This document shows, in pieces, positions 49,201-56,130 of a stretch of 58,048 bases of DNA. The position numbers and the translations under genes are program-made. Below the pieces are notes generated by a model. The model did not search any database. It was not told where the DNA came from and was given only the letters and a program-made list of their open reading frames with translations. The stretch comes from Myxococcales bacterium UBA1203 (GTDB taxonomy: Bacteria; Myxococcota; Myxococcia; Myxococcales; UBA5297). Where the stretch lies: the NCBI GenBank assembly GCA_002309695.1, contig DBXV01000016.1, positions 357,356 through 415,403 on the forward strand, written 5' to 3'. Numbering within the stretch: the stretch's first letter is position 1; each line of letters starts with the position of its first letter.

Positions 49201-51695
49201 CAGTAGGCCAGCTTGCAGGATTTGGAGATGCAGACAGTGACCAGCTCGTCGTTTTCGCCGCTGCAGGACGCCCCCTCCCCCTGTTCAGCTAAACCGCTGT
49301 AGCAGCCCGTCAGAACCTCGCTCGTTGGACAGCTCGTGGGGTTCCAGCTTTCCGATCTGGTGAGGCACATCTGCTGGACACTCTCGCTGATGCAGTTTCT
49401 CAGTTCGTAGCACTTGGAATCTGATGCATCCCACCTGCCTTTGGCGGCCATGCACTGACTTTGAGACATGCTCTCGGTGGGCGTCTCCATGTAGAGAACC
49501 CTGTTCCAGGTGCCGTCCATGGAGGTCAAATTTTCGGTGATGATGCAGAAGCCGGTGTTGTCTGTGCCAGGACCAGTGTCGCACTGCTCTCCGGTTTCCA
49601 CAGTGCCGTTGCCGCAGGTCAGACCGCTCATGCAGGCCTTGCAGCCGTTGACAGGCGGATCACAGACTTCGTTCTTGCTGGTGTCGATAACGCCGTTGCC
49701 GCAGATTTGGGTGGAACGGCAGTCGTCCGAGCAGCCAATCGTCTCACCTTCCCAGCCATCTTGGGTGCCGTCGCACACTTCGCCCACGTCAATGATGCCA
49801 TTGCCGCACGAAATATCAGTGCAGTCACTGTGGCAGCGTCCATGGAAACGCTCATCATTCAAATAGATATGCGTGTAATAATATTCAGCGGAAGCACGGC
49901 GGCGTTCACTCGAGAGAGTTTTGTTATCCCCCTGAGCTTCCTGTGCAAAACTCACCGTCCAGGCCGAGCCGGAACCGCTGCAGAAGGAATGCTTCACCCC
50001 TTCATCATCGGTGAATAAATAACGCTCATTGGCTGTATCCGCGTTCAGCGACTGGCAAAATGCTTCGAGCGCTTCCCTGAAGCGCAGACGCGCGGCAGGC
50101 AAATTTCCGGATTCTCCCTCATCGCATTCTTCACCGGCCACACTGTTGAGAATGCCGTCGCCGCACTGGCTTCTTGTGCAGTCGTAGTTGCAGATGATTT
50201 CAGTGTCGCAGTTCTCCGCATCGCTGGTCGCCAGACTGCCTTCTGCGCAGGCATTGTGTTCATTGACAGGAGAAGAGGCGCCTTCCGGCGTTCCGGGGTC
50301 ACATTGCTCATTGGCTTTCGCGTTCCAGATGCCGTCGCCGCAGAAAGATTTCTGGCACGTGCTGGTGCATTCCCGCGATCCATTTTTGCCTGAATCGCAC
50401 TGCTCGCCTGCCTCCTGATTGGTGACGCTGTCGCCGCACGAGCTGGTTGTGCAGTTGAAGTTGCACGTCGGCGTCTCGAAGCAGCTTCCCGACGCGCAAT
50501 TTTCCATGGGGTCACAGTCTTCGCCCGCAGCCGGGTTGGTGACGCCGTCGCCGCACGAGCTTCGGGTGCATTGCCTTGTACAGACGGCGCTGCCCGTCTC
50601 CCCGTCGTCGCATTCCTCACGTATGAAATTGCCCTCGCTGTCCTTCGCATCTGAGTCTCCCAGAAATTCATCCCCACATCGGTTGAGCAGACAGGTATTT
50701 CGGTTACATCGAAGATTGTTTTCATAATCCGGATGCGCAGGGTCGCACTGCTCCTCGTAGCCAAACTTGGTGTTGTAGCCGATGAAGCCGTCACCGCAGG
50801 TGTTCAAACGGCACGTGACAGGATGGCAGTGCGTTGTGACCTCCTTGCCTTCGCCGACTGTCATGGGAGCGCCCGGATCGCAGTCCTCGCTAGCGGTATT
50901 CACATAGCCGTCGCCGCACGAGCTGAGTTTGCACTTCTGGGTGCAGACGGCGGTGTCCACCCCCCTGGTGTCGCATTCTTCGCCCTCTTCCTGAATGCCG
51001 TTGCCGCAGTAACTGATTTTGCAGTCGTCGGTGCAGCGGGCCAGCCCTGATTCACTCAGAGACTGATATTCCGCAGGGAACTGCGCCAGGATTCCTCTGC
51101 CTTTATCCCCTTTGTCGCACTGCTCCCACAATGCCTGGGGCACATAGGCATATCCTGTATCCAAAACACCGTTGCCGCAGGTCAGATCGGACGTGCAGTC
51201 TGCGCTGCATTCGGATGTGCCGACGGAGCTGTTTTCACCCAATCCATGGTCGCAGGCCTCCTGAGGGTCCACAATGCCGTTGCCGCAGGCTAGGTTGGAC
51301 TTGCAGTCGTCAGAGCATTTGCTGTCGATGCCCGGATCGCAGACCTCATTGCGCACATAAGTGCCCGAATCAGGGTCGAATCGGATGGCATCCAGAACGC
51401 CGTTGCCGCAGGTTTCTCCCTTGCAGTCCATGGAGCAGCCGTCGCCGTTCTGGCGGTTGCCGTCATCGCACTCTTCTCCCTCGTCCACAGTTCCGTTTCC
51501 GCAGAGGGTGCTGATGCAGATGGCCTGATTGGCAGCGCAGCGGAAACCCTCGCCGCAGCCGTATTCGATAGTTTGTCCATTAGGCTGCTTGAATGAACAG
51601 CTGGTGGTGGCCGGTTCGCTGCAGCCCCAGAGGAAAAGGCTGGTGAAGACGGCGGACAGGCAAAGGAAGAACTTATTTGAAATGCGGTATTTCAT
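43290..51695 (-). CDS. Giant Cys-rich lipoprotein (disulfide repeats plus InlB-like repeats)
   Basis: 2801-residue predicted surface lipoprotein. The ATG follows AAGGAG by seven bases; an earlier TTG would swallow that site. The signal peptide ends in LWGC. Residues about 38-955 hold 18 myxobacterial disulfide repeats, e.g. LCGNGTVDEGEECDDG and FCGDGIWNAKANEQCD. From about residue 1000 to the end come beta-rich repeats like divergent InlB B-repeats (VSLTATLEGGYQVSGW, VTLAAAPNSTYKFTGWT), nearly all carrying Cys pairs. The last 600 residues show a pattern A-B-C-A-B, where a two-repeat cassette recurs (CTTNITQSQHLCIKATG against CSSGMTSEQHLCIKAAG). A non-repeat, AT-richer domain near residues 1752-1903 interrupts the array. 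A very long adhesin-like stalk is the likeliest role. Confidence 0.87.
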   Translation of the reverse strand: MKYRISNKFFLCLSAVFTSLFLWGCSEPATTSCSFKQPNGQTIEYGCGEGFRCAANQAICISTLCGNGTVDEGEECDDGNRQNGDGCSMDCKGETCGNGVLDAIRFDPDSGTYVRNEVCDPGIDSKCSDDCKSNLACGNGIVDPQEACDHGLGENSSVGTSECSADCTSDLTCGNGVLDTGYAYVPQALWEQCDKGDKGRGILAQFPAEYQSLSESGLARCTDDCKISYCGNGIQEEGEECDTRGVDTAVCTQKCKLSSCGDGYVNTASEDCDPGAPMTVGEGKEVTTHCHPVTCRLNTCGDGFIGYNTKFGYEEQCDPAHPDYENNLRCNRNTCLLNRCGDEFLGDSDAKDSEGNFIREECDDGETGSAVCTRQCTRSSCGDGVTNPAAGEDCDPMENCASGSCFETPTCNFNCTTSSCGDSVTNQEAGEQCDSGKNGSRECTSTCQKSFCGDGIWNAKANEQCDPGTPEGASSPVNEHNACAEGSLATSDAENCDTEIICNYDCTRSQCGDGILNSVAGEECDEGESGNLPAARLRFREALEAFCQSLNADTANERYLFTDDEGVKHSFCSGSGSAWTVSFAQEAQGDNKTLSSERRRASAEYYYTHIYLNDERFHGRCHSDCTDISCGNGIIDVGEVCDGTQDGWEGETIGCSDDCRSTQICGNGVIDTSKNEVCDPPVNGCKACMSGLTCGNGTVETGEQCDTGPGTDNTGFCIITENLTSMDGTWNRVLYMETPTESMSQSQCMAAKGRWDASDSKCYELRNCISESVQQMCLTRSESWNPTSCPTSEVLTGCYSGLAEQGEGASCSGENDELVTVCISKSCKLAYCGDGFLHLGKEECDHSQTKRLSSNDELCEECSQYDEGAAEKTECISQCLSRMRGLEEGEFCNYNCAKNICGDGLVNTFAGEVCDWGSQNGLTQCPNGAKTCQVCAQDCKSMVRVGCGDGFVNSEAPFNETCDHMESNSEGAICDETHKENCRSFSSPDQCLNYPCQVCEECSEEKTYHAVVSAVPEGMGLVTSDAIGLLCSSTSSNPPRCTAYTTLTEVTISAVPVEGYELEDWGVSASAACSANGRTLTCSFGNSFGKVSIAPVFVKGLYTVQAALSDSEAGTLEGHCSEASSDKCACTSGASHSVSCSGENTDEIAFTVTPAEPADSGRYVFAKWMEGCPTVSYDANGRPVCSGAIGTGWTLTAVMDRQYLFTYGSSNTDMGTVSGTVASGTHLSAGTSVTLAAAPNSTYKFTGWTLSNGYTCQIVANTSAELQNPCTLTLDADKGDLRAEGAFEQRAPVISARAVAVIDGTESAPTSASYTFTCRCKAQGSSEWTDCHAEEGTSGTFSASYGATCEIGYVANDPGGRYLFSTWTGCSSYTDTTCTLNQVVAETNPVKAIFAQNRHGIDFAASGLLAGESLSYQCALVTNGAAGTPGSCSGVYDQDATVRVYLDTSTSVCRSDKQIVFTADQASGESEITKTYTCGCDAQRHFVSCTAAGASSSESAFIDLSMSRDRVLSAALSNTSSLTLSSAARGTMKEQLNGSVTGQILGADESGDAPTTVFSCNAQSCFGAAVGKGSVISMTAAPNAGYRLTAWKVGEGSYLDASNGTYTLDMNAGTIRFTMTNDADVTPVFLPVLTAAVSPEEAGTVACTVTNCASGSSGTSCRMAAISDDSSLYNEYAQTITCGSAVSGTNCALASCETPVSPHTSVSLTATLEGGYQVSGWNTEGNFTASNCENLACTISEALAPSEIALNAARQTGSLNLISTASSQEYTSFSYKHAETMCKWGETTGASHWRCSQADLRNYVRYESQDASILNWSAGEYYLIGIPNSQNRTIRLTCPGNKYRCTSNLDINLDWTTYSYSYESYGSMAARALTLLKNTFNRTTGTCEKTSAYIQCLIEFVPGSSASASYADTTYGLTAACGAQASGASLTGTWQNTVGSPAQNITLDCGGTQQVAQNATVTLSVSNLGEGYSVTGWQLNGNDLSSYSGKSASSFTMPTSDSTIAVSIVPNNLSLALDAYPSSSGSFQCAPYSNHSCGTYSACQETYTYGTSICVKAIPGDNMEFLSASNSTGCPVPSGWTSDGICKGIEMSEDKTVSALFSAKPIVEFSSNADGCSISCKAPSCAAGAGSVRVVSGQDASFTAPVECGSTVGYEFILSNNTLTCPVATGGWISDPDDSTKVRCSVTNITQNKNVYAVYSVKPELTVTLEANPGGSLVSCDGSAAATVSPGKTQHKAGSVVQVCAQPDNTHVLSLSQGCPSTSGWVEKSRADNSTYYECSVTMNSNQTVSPIFPALADVQLNILQVGEGTTQCAVVASNKSCSSVTEQQKSACAAITYIPLNKKACIFAAGNANTQPAGCDVSSDVQGDGWLSSNICQVTNDGTSGQVMSAAIVFESIAVPVQPVAVAVSGQGSVACAAVASTTQCKDVGSASFSADNCTTNITQSQHLCIKATGTAATEPSGCTSNQNNSSWDNTHALCNVTYQGTATTLATVSFVPKKMTVRVTNSASLTLGELKCQVIDTGVCPASGNLNYVACQNSYSLDQGENLCVLPVPAEGKILDAANSSCGGAVWSSGTCVIPFTAGGSADVTGDFTSPSALLSIMSVGSGTLECAKVAAASGSCADESLTKSSCDGFQSLAAGERICIFPTANAGFAPQGCQLSGESGEGDGWNAGSQFCQATNTGSSALTITALVTFVPVLTVNVSPESGVTASCAVVSANTACSDVENSSFQSGDCSSGMTSEQHLCIKAAGSASADPSGCSVNPARNNAVWMGTDSLCDVLFVSGTSEQTVSIGAAPKN

Positions 51696-51820
51696 CGTCT
51701 TCTCCTTCGGCAATCAGCCTTCAGGCAGGCTGGTTGTGGAGAGGAAGGACGGACTTCTGGGGCGTTTTGATTTTCTGATGCCCTGACCGTCCGCACAAAA
51801 CAGCTGGCTTTAAAAATCGG

Positions 51821-53188
51821 CTAAAATTCAAATGCGGCCATCACACCTGCTGAATCAGGGGAAATCACAGGCAGCACCGTGACCTTGGGAGCAGCGGCCG
51901 CAGATGAAGGCGGATTTTGGGAGTCGCCCTTCTCGCCAGAACTTTCGGGCACATAAGGCCTCGGACGGTTCAGATAGAGCAGGACGCTTCCGGTAATGAT
52001 GGCCGCGCCGCCGATGCCATACATGGCCATGGCAATTTTCTGATTGCGCTCGCCGCTGGATCGCTTGTTGGCCAAATCGGTGGTGATGATTGTCCCGCTG
52101 CTTGTGCCGCCCACATCGTAGGAACCGCCGTTGAGGTCTTCGCCTGTGCCAGGCGTTGAAATGGACTGGTTCAGTGCATCGTCATATTCGCTGATGCTCT
52201 GACGGCCCTTGATATGGAGGGCCGCGCCGATGCCCGCGACCACGATGCCTGCACCAAATACCGCCCAGGGGCGCCAGACGGGCCACAAGCGGCGGTATTC
52301 AGTCATTTCAGTCGCCGTCATAAGCACCATGTCATATTGCTGCCTCTGACCGGGGGCGAGAGAGGGGCTGACCTCATTGTTCACATAGCCCTCTTTCTTG
52401 GCCACAATGGCGTGAGGGCCGGGGCGAACAAAATCAGAAAATTCTCCCGGACCGACAAAAAGCTCCTGGCCGTCCATGGCGACCACAGCCCCCTCCAGAT
52501 CGCAGCGGATAACTAGGTGTGCCAGCTGGGATTCCACCATCACCTTATAATTACGCGCCTGCTCATACTTTTCGGTATCGATGGGCTCAGGGCCGTAGGC
52601 CATGGCCTTGTTCAGATGCGTCAGCACTTCGGTCGGCCGGTCCAGATTGAGGAGCGCCAAGACTAGATTGTAGTGAATGGCGGGATGATCCCAGTGACTC
52701 AGTGCTTCCCGATACTTGTTCGCCGCCTGGCCGAAGAGCGAATCTTTGAGCAGGGCATTGCCTTCACGAAAAAGCAGAAGAGCTTTCCGCTGCTCGTCGG
52801 GAGCGACGCCCTTTGCCCAGGGACGTTCGGTGGTTTCCTGCGAATCCGATGACTGAGCGGCATTTTGCTGGGGCGGAGCATCCTGCTGGACGACTTCTTG
52901 GCTCGCCGACGGCTGGTCTGACGAATTGGACACCTCCCCGGCTGATACATTGTCCGACGAAGCATCAGCTGAGGGGCCATTGGCTCCTGCGCTGCGGGCG
53001 TCCTGCTTTGTTTTTTTCTTTTTCGGCGATTTGCTCGAAGTTTTTTTGTCCGCGCCGCCTGCTTTCACGCTGCTTTTCCTGGCGGAAGCAGGGGCTGCAG
53101 AGGCTGGCTGCGGCATGAGTCCAAAGCTCAGAATCAGAGCCTGTGCGACGCAGGCTCGAGCAAATGCAGAGGTGAAGTGATGGCTCAT
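51821..53188 (-). CDS. TPR/PEGA-domain exported protein with TM segment
   Basis: 455-residue envelope protein. A signal peptide is cleaved around PASAAPAS. A basic Lys-rich stretch (SPKKKKTKQ) and an Asp/Ser/Gln-rich linker follow. A TPR-like pair spans about residues 135-200 (ALLLFREGNALLKDSLFGQAANKYREAL, HYNLVLALLNLDRPTEVLTHLNKAM). A PEGA domain lies near 216-284 (VAMDGQELFVGPGEFSDFVR and HAIVAKKEGYVNNEV). A TM helix (AVFGAGIVVAGIGAALHI) comes near 303-320, a second one follows (MYGIGGAAIITGSVLLYL), then a Pro/Ser tail. PEGA proteins with this layout are common in Myxococcota and are thought to act in the envelope. It is 125 bases upstream of the giant lipoprotein on the same strand and may assist its assembly; that is inference. 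Confidence 0.82.
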   Translation of the reverse strand: MSHHFTSAFARACVAQALILSFGLMPQPASAAPASARKSSVKAGGADKKTSSKSPKKKKTKQDARSAGANGPSADASSDNVSAGEVSNSSDQPSASQEVVQQDAPPQQNAAQSSDSQETTERPWAKGVAPDEQRKALLLFREGNALLKDSLFGQAANKYREALSHWDHPAIHYNLVLALLNLDRPTEVLTHLNKAMAYGPEPIDTEKYEQARNYKVMVESQLAHLVIRCDLEGAVVAMDGQELFVGPGEFSDFVRPGPHAIVAKKEGYVNNEVSPSLAPGQRQQYDMVLMTATEMTEYRRLWPVWRPWAVFGAGIVVAGIGAALHIKGRQSISEYDDALNQSISTPGTGEDLNGGSYDVGGTSSGTIITTDLANKRSSGERNQKIAMAMYGIGGAAIITGSVLLYLNRPRPYVPESSGEKGDSQNPPSSAAAAPKVTVLPVISPDSAGVMAAFEF

Positions 53189-53813
53189 CTTGTAGTCACT
53201 CCCAAAGGTAAAGCGGCCGGCGACATAGTGTGCATGGAACAGTCTTTTCTCAACCTGCCGCCCAACTTCATCCCAAAGCTATAAAAACAAAGGAGAGAAA
53301 CAGGCAATTGAAAAATTGGGGGAACCCCAATGGGGGATATAATTTTTATTTTAACATAATAAATATATAGAGTCCGGATGGCAGCGGAGGATCTGAATGC
53401 GGCAATAATCAAAATTACCCGAGGGCTGATGAGGCCCCGGCTGATGTCGATAATGCTGATATTTGTAAGATATATTACTATAATGTAAATAAATTTAGCT
53501 GATATTTAGGCTGAGGCAGCAGCAAATAACGACAGGGGGCGCAGCGGCCTGATTATCAGCGGAAACACCAACACCCTGGATTACTGCTGCACACATTTTC
53601 TTATTTAAGGCATCTTCCTCCCCCTCCCCCCCAAAAAACCGCTGACGCGCCGGTTGAAATCCATCCCCGCAGTGCCTAAGGGCGCGCCGCTTTTTTTCGA
53701 GGGAGGTTCGGGCAGAGAAATCACCCGGCCCTCCCTTTTGCTTTTCCCGTTCAACCAGCCGGGGCCGGACGGCCACACGCCCCTCCCCCATCGCTTTTAA
53801 GGAGCATGCAAGA
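53189..53813. other. AT-rich divergent intergenic region
   Basis: 625 bases without a convincing gene, separating the PEGA gene from the acyl-CoA synthetase gene. It holds a perfect 7-bp hairpin (ATTGGGG-GAA-CCCCAAT, 53315-53331) followed by TTTTTC on the minus strand, 126 bases before the PEGA start. A plus-strand TTGGGG-16-TATAAT candidate promoter lies at 53316-53343. A very AT-rich block runs from about 53340 to 53500. A 36-codon frame at 53378-53488 has no ribosome site and is not called. A C/A-rich tract precedes AAGGAG at 53799-53804, which serves the next gene. Confidence 0.5.
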
Positions 53814-55952
53814 ATGTCATCCGTTCAGGAAATGAAGGCGCTCTTAACCCCCAAGTCCATCGCCATCATCGGCGCCTCCAGTAAGGACAACGCCATCGGC
53901 AACATCGTGGTGAAAAACCTCATCGAGAGCCACTTCGAGGGCGCCATCTACCCCATCAACCCCAAGGCCCCCGAAATCCGCGGCATCAAGGCCTATCCCT
54001 CCATCCTGGACGTTCCCGGCGAGGTTGACATGGCCGTCTTCTGCGTTCCCGCCAAGGCCGTTCTGGGCGCCGCCGAGGAATGCGCCAAGAAGCATGTGAA
54101 GGGCTACGTCATCATCACCTCCGGCTTCTCCGAGATTGGCCATGAGGGTGCCGAAGTTGAGAAGAAGATCGTCGAAGTCGCCCATTCCGGCGGCGGCCGC
54201 GTCATGGGCCCGAACATCGTCGGCGTCCTCCTCAATGGCTCCAAGGCCAACGCCTCCTTCGCCCCCTGCCTGCCTCTGGACGGCAAGACAGCACTCATCT
54301 CCCAGTCCGGCGCTCTGCTCATCTCGCTCGACATGAACACCTTCGTCCGCCACCTGGGCGCCTCGTCCATGATCTCGCTGGGCAACATGTCCGACGTGGA
54401 CTTCGCCGACTGCATCAATTTCTACGCGGAAGACGACAAGACGAACTGCATCGGCCTCTACATCGAGGGCCTCAAGAACGGCCGCGCCTTCATCGAAGCT
54501 GGCCGCAAGGCGGGCAAGCCCATCGTGGCTCTGAAGTCCGGCGTCTCCGCCCACGGCGCTGCCGCTGCCGCCTCCCACACAGGTTCTCTGGCCGGTTCCG
54601 TCAAGGTCTATGACGCCGCCTTCAAGCAGGCCCACGTCATCCGCGCCCGCGACCTGGATGAACTCCTCGACTGCAGCCAGGCGCTGGCTCTGCAGCCCGT
54701 CATGAAGGGCGAGAACATCTGCGTCGTCACCAACGGCGGCGGCATCGGCGTTCTCTCCAGCGACTCCGCCGAGGCCTACGGCGTTCCCCTCAAGACCGCC
54801 CCCGCCGACCTGCAGGTCGAATTCAAGAAGTGCATGCCCGACTTCGGCAGCGCCAAGAACCCCGTGGACATCACCGGCGGCGCCGGCCTCAAGGGCTACG
54901 AGGACGCCATCGCCGTGGCCCTCAAGAGCGACTGGGTGAACGGCCTCGCCGTCCTCTACTGCGAGACTGCCAACACCGAGCCCGACGAAATCGCCGAGGG
55001 CATCCTCGCCGCCGTCAAGAACAACGGCACCAACGGCAAGCCCATCGTCACCTGCTTCGTGGGCGGCTTTAAGTGCCAGGCCGCAGGCAAGAAGCTCATC
55101 GAGGCCGGTATTCCCTTCTACGAGAACCCCGACAAGGCCATGCGCGCCCTTTCCGCTCTGCGCCAGGCCGCGCTCTTCCAGGAAGAGGGCATCGCCGACG
55201 ACTACGTGCCCGCAAAGGACGTGGATCAGGCCGCTGCCCGCGCCGTGATCGCCGCTGCCCGCGCCGACGGCCGCAGCGTCCTCACCGAGCCCGAGGCCAA
55301 GAAGGTCTTCGCAGCCTACGGTCTGCCCGTCGGCAAGGCCCTCGTCGCCAAGACCGAGGATGAGGCCGTGAAGATGGCCGCCGAAATCGGCTACCCGCTC
55401 GTCATGAAGATCGTCTCGCCCCAGATCATCCACAAGTCAGATGCCGGCGGCGTGAAGGTCAACATCAAGGACGAGGCCGGTGTCCGCGCCGCCTGGAAGA
55501 CCATCATGGACAACGCCAAGGCATTCATCGCCAAGAAGGACATCAAGGACGCTGCCATCCACGGCATTCTGCTGCAGTCCATGGCGCCCCTCGGCAAGGA
55601 AGTCATCGTCGGCTCCGTCAATGACCCCCAGTTCGGCCCCACCGTCATGTTCGGCATGGGCGGCATCTTCGTGGAAGTCCTCAAGGACGTGACCTTCCGC
55701 GTGGCCCCATTCTCTCAGAAGACCGCCATGGGCATGCTGCCTGAAATCAAGAGCTACAAGATCCTCCAGGGCACCCGCGGCGAGAAGCGCCTGGATCAGG
55801 AGCGCCTGAGCGAAATCATCAGCCGCATCAGCCAGCTGGTGAGCGAGCTCTCCGACGAAATCGCCGAGACCGACGCCAACCCCATCATGCTCTATCCCGA
55901 GGGCGAGGGCCTGGCCGTTGTGGACGCACGCATCATCCTCAAGAAGAAGTAA
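53814..55952 (+). CDS. ADP-forming acetate/acyl--CoA ligase, fused alpha-beta
   Basis: Cytosolic enzyme that interconverts acyl-CoA, ADP and phosphate with the free acid, CoA and ATP, typically making ATP at the end of fermentation. Order: CoA-binding Rossmann domain (PKSIAIIGASSKDNAIGNIVVKN cut near residues 13-35), succinyl-CoA-synthetase-like domains with the phosphorylated-His motif ASHTGSLAG (His255), then an ATP-grasp domain from about residue 485 (LVMKIVSPQIIHKSDAGG, VMFGMGGIFVEVLKDV). Alpha and beta parts are joined in one 712-residue chain. AAGGAG lies nine bases before the ATG. Codons are almost all C- or G-ending with strong bias (AAG, GGC, ATC), more extreme than in neighbours, suggesting very high expression. 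A strong terminator follows. Confidence 0.92.
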   Translation: MSSVQEMKALLTPKSIAIIGASSKDNAIGNIVVKNLIESHFEGAIYPINPKAPEIRGIKAYPSILDVPGEVDMAVFCVPAKAVLGAAEECAKKHVKGYVIITSGFSEIGHEGAEVEKKIVEVAHSGGGRVMGPNIVGVLLNGSKANASFAPCLPLDGKTALISQSGALLISLDMNTFVRHLGASSMISLGNMSDVDFADCINFYAEDDKTNCIGLYIEGLKNGRAFIEAGRKAGKPIVALKSGVSAHGAAAAASHTGSLAGSVKVYDAAFKQAHVIRARDLDELLDCSQALALQPVMKGENICVVTNGGGIGVLSSDSAEAYGVPLKTAPADLQVEFKKCMPDFGSAKNPVDITGGAGLKGYEDAIAVALKSDWVNGLAVLYCETANTEPDEIAEGILAAVKNNGTNGKPIVTCFVGGFKCQAAGKKLIEAGIPFYENPDKAMRALSALRQAALFQEEGIADDYVPAKDVDQAAARAVIAAARADGRSVLTEPEAKKVFAAYGLPVGKALVAKTEDEAVKMAAEIGYPLVMKIVSPQIIHKSDAGGVKVNIKDEAGVRAAWKTIMDNAKAFIAKKDIKDAAIHGILLQSMAPLGKEVIVGSVNDPQFGPTVMFGMGGIFVEVLKDVTFRVAPFSQKTAMGMLPEIKSYKILQGTRGEKRLDQERLSEIISRISQLVSELSDEIAETDANPIMLYPEGEGLAVVDARIILKKK

Positions 55953-56001
55953 TCACCGCGGCTTGAGCGTGAGAGCGCTTAGAAGCTGCACGAAGCACCG
56001 A

Positions 56002-56041
56002 AACAGGAGTCAGTCAGACACGGCTGGCTCCTGTTTTTTTA
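56002..56041 (+). terminator. Terminator after the acyl-CoA ligase
   Basis: AACAGGAG-T-CAG pairs with CTG-G-CTCCTGTT around a ten-base loop, followed by a run of seven T. Confidence 0.9.
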
Positions 56042-56130
56042 TGTGAGGGGTTCGCGCGCCGTCCTCTCATCCAAGCTGATTCAGCCGATTCGCCAGACCG
56101 CTGCCCCGACCGACGCCGCCGGAGAATCTC

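Noticed and set aside
53378..53488. 36-codon frame in the AT-rich intergenic region
   Set aside because: No ribosome site and no similarity to anything known to me; expected by chance in AT-rich DNA.
53495..53791. 98-codon minus-strand frame
   Set aside because: Lies in the leader of the acyl-CoA ligase, has no ribosome site, and its content looks random.
53844..55433. 529-codon open frame on the minus strand
   Set aside because: Antisense to the acyl-CoA ligase. The Gly/Asp/Val-rich product reflects the strong codon bias of the true gene.
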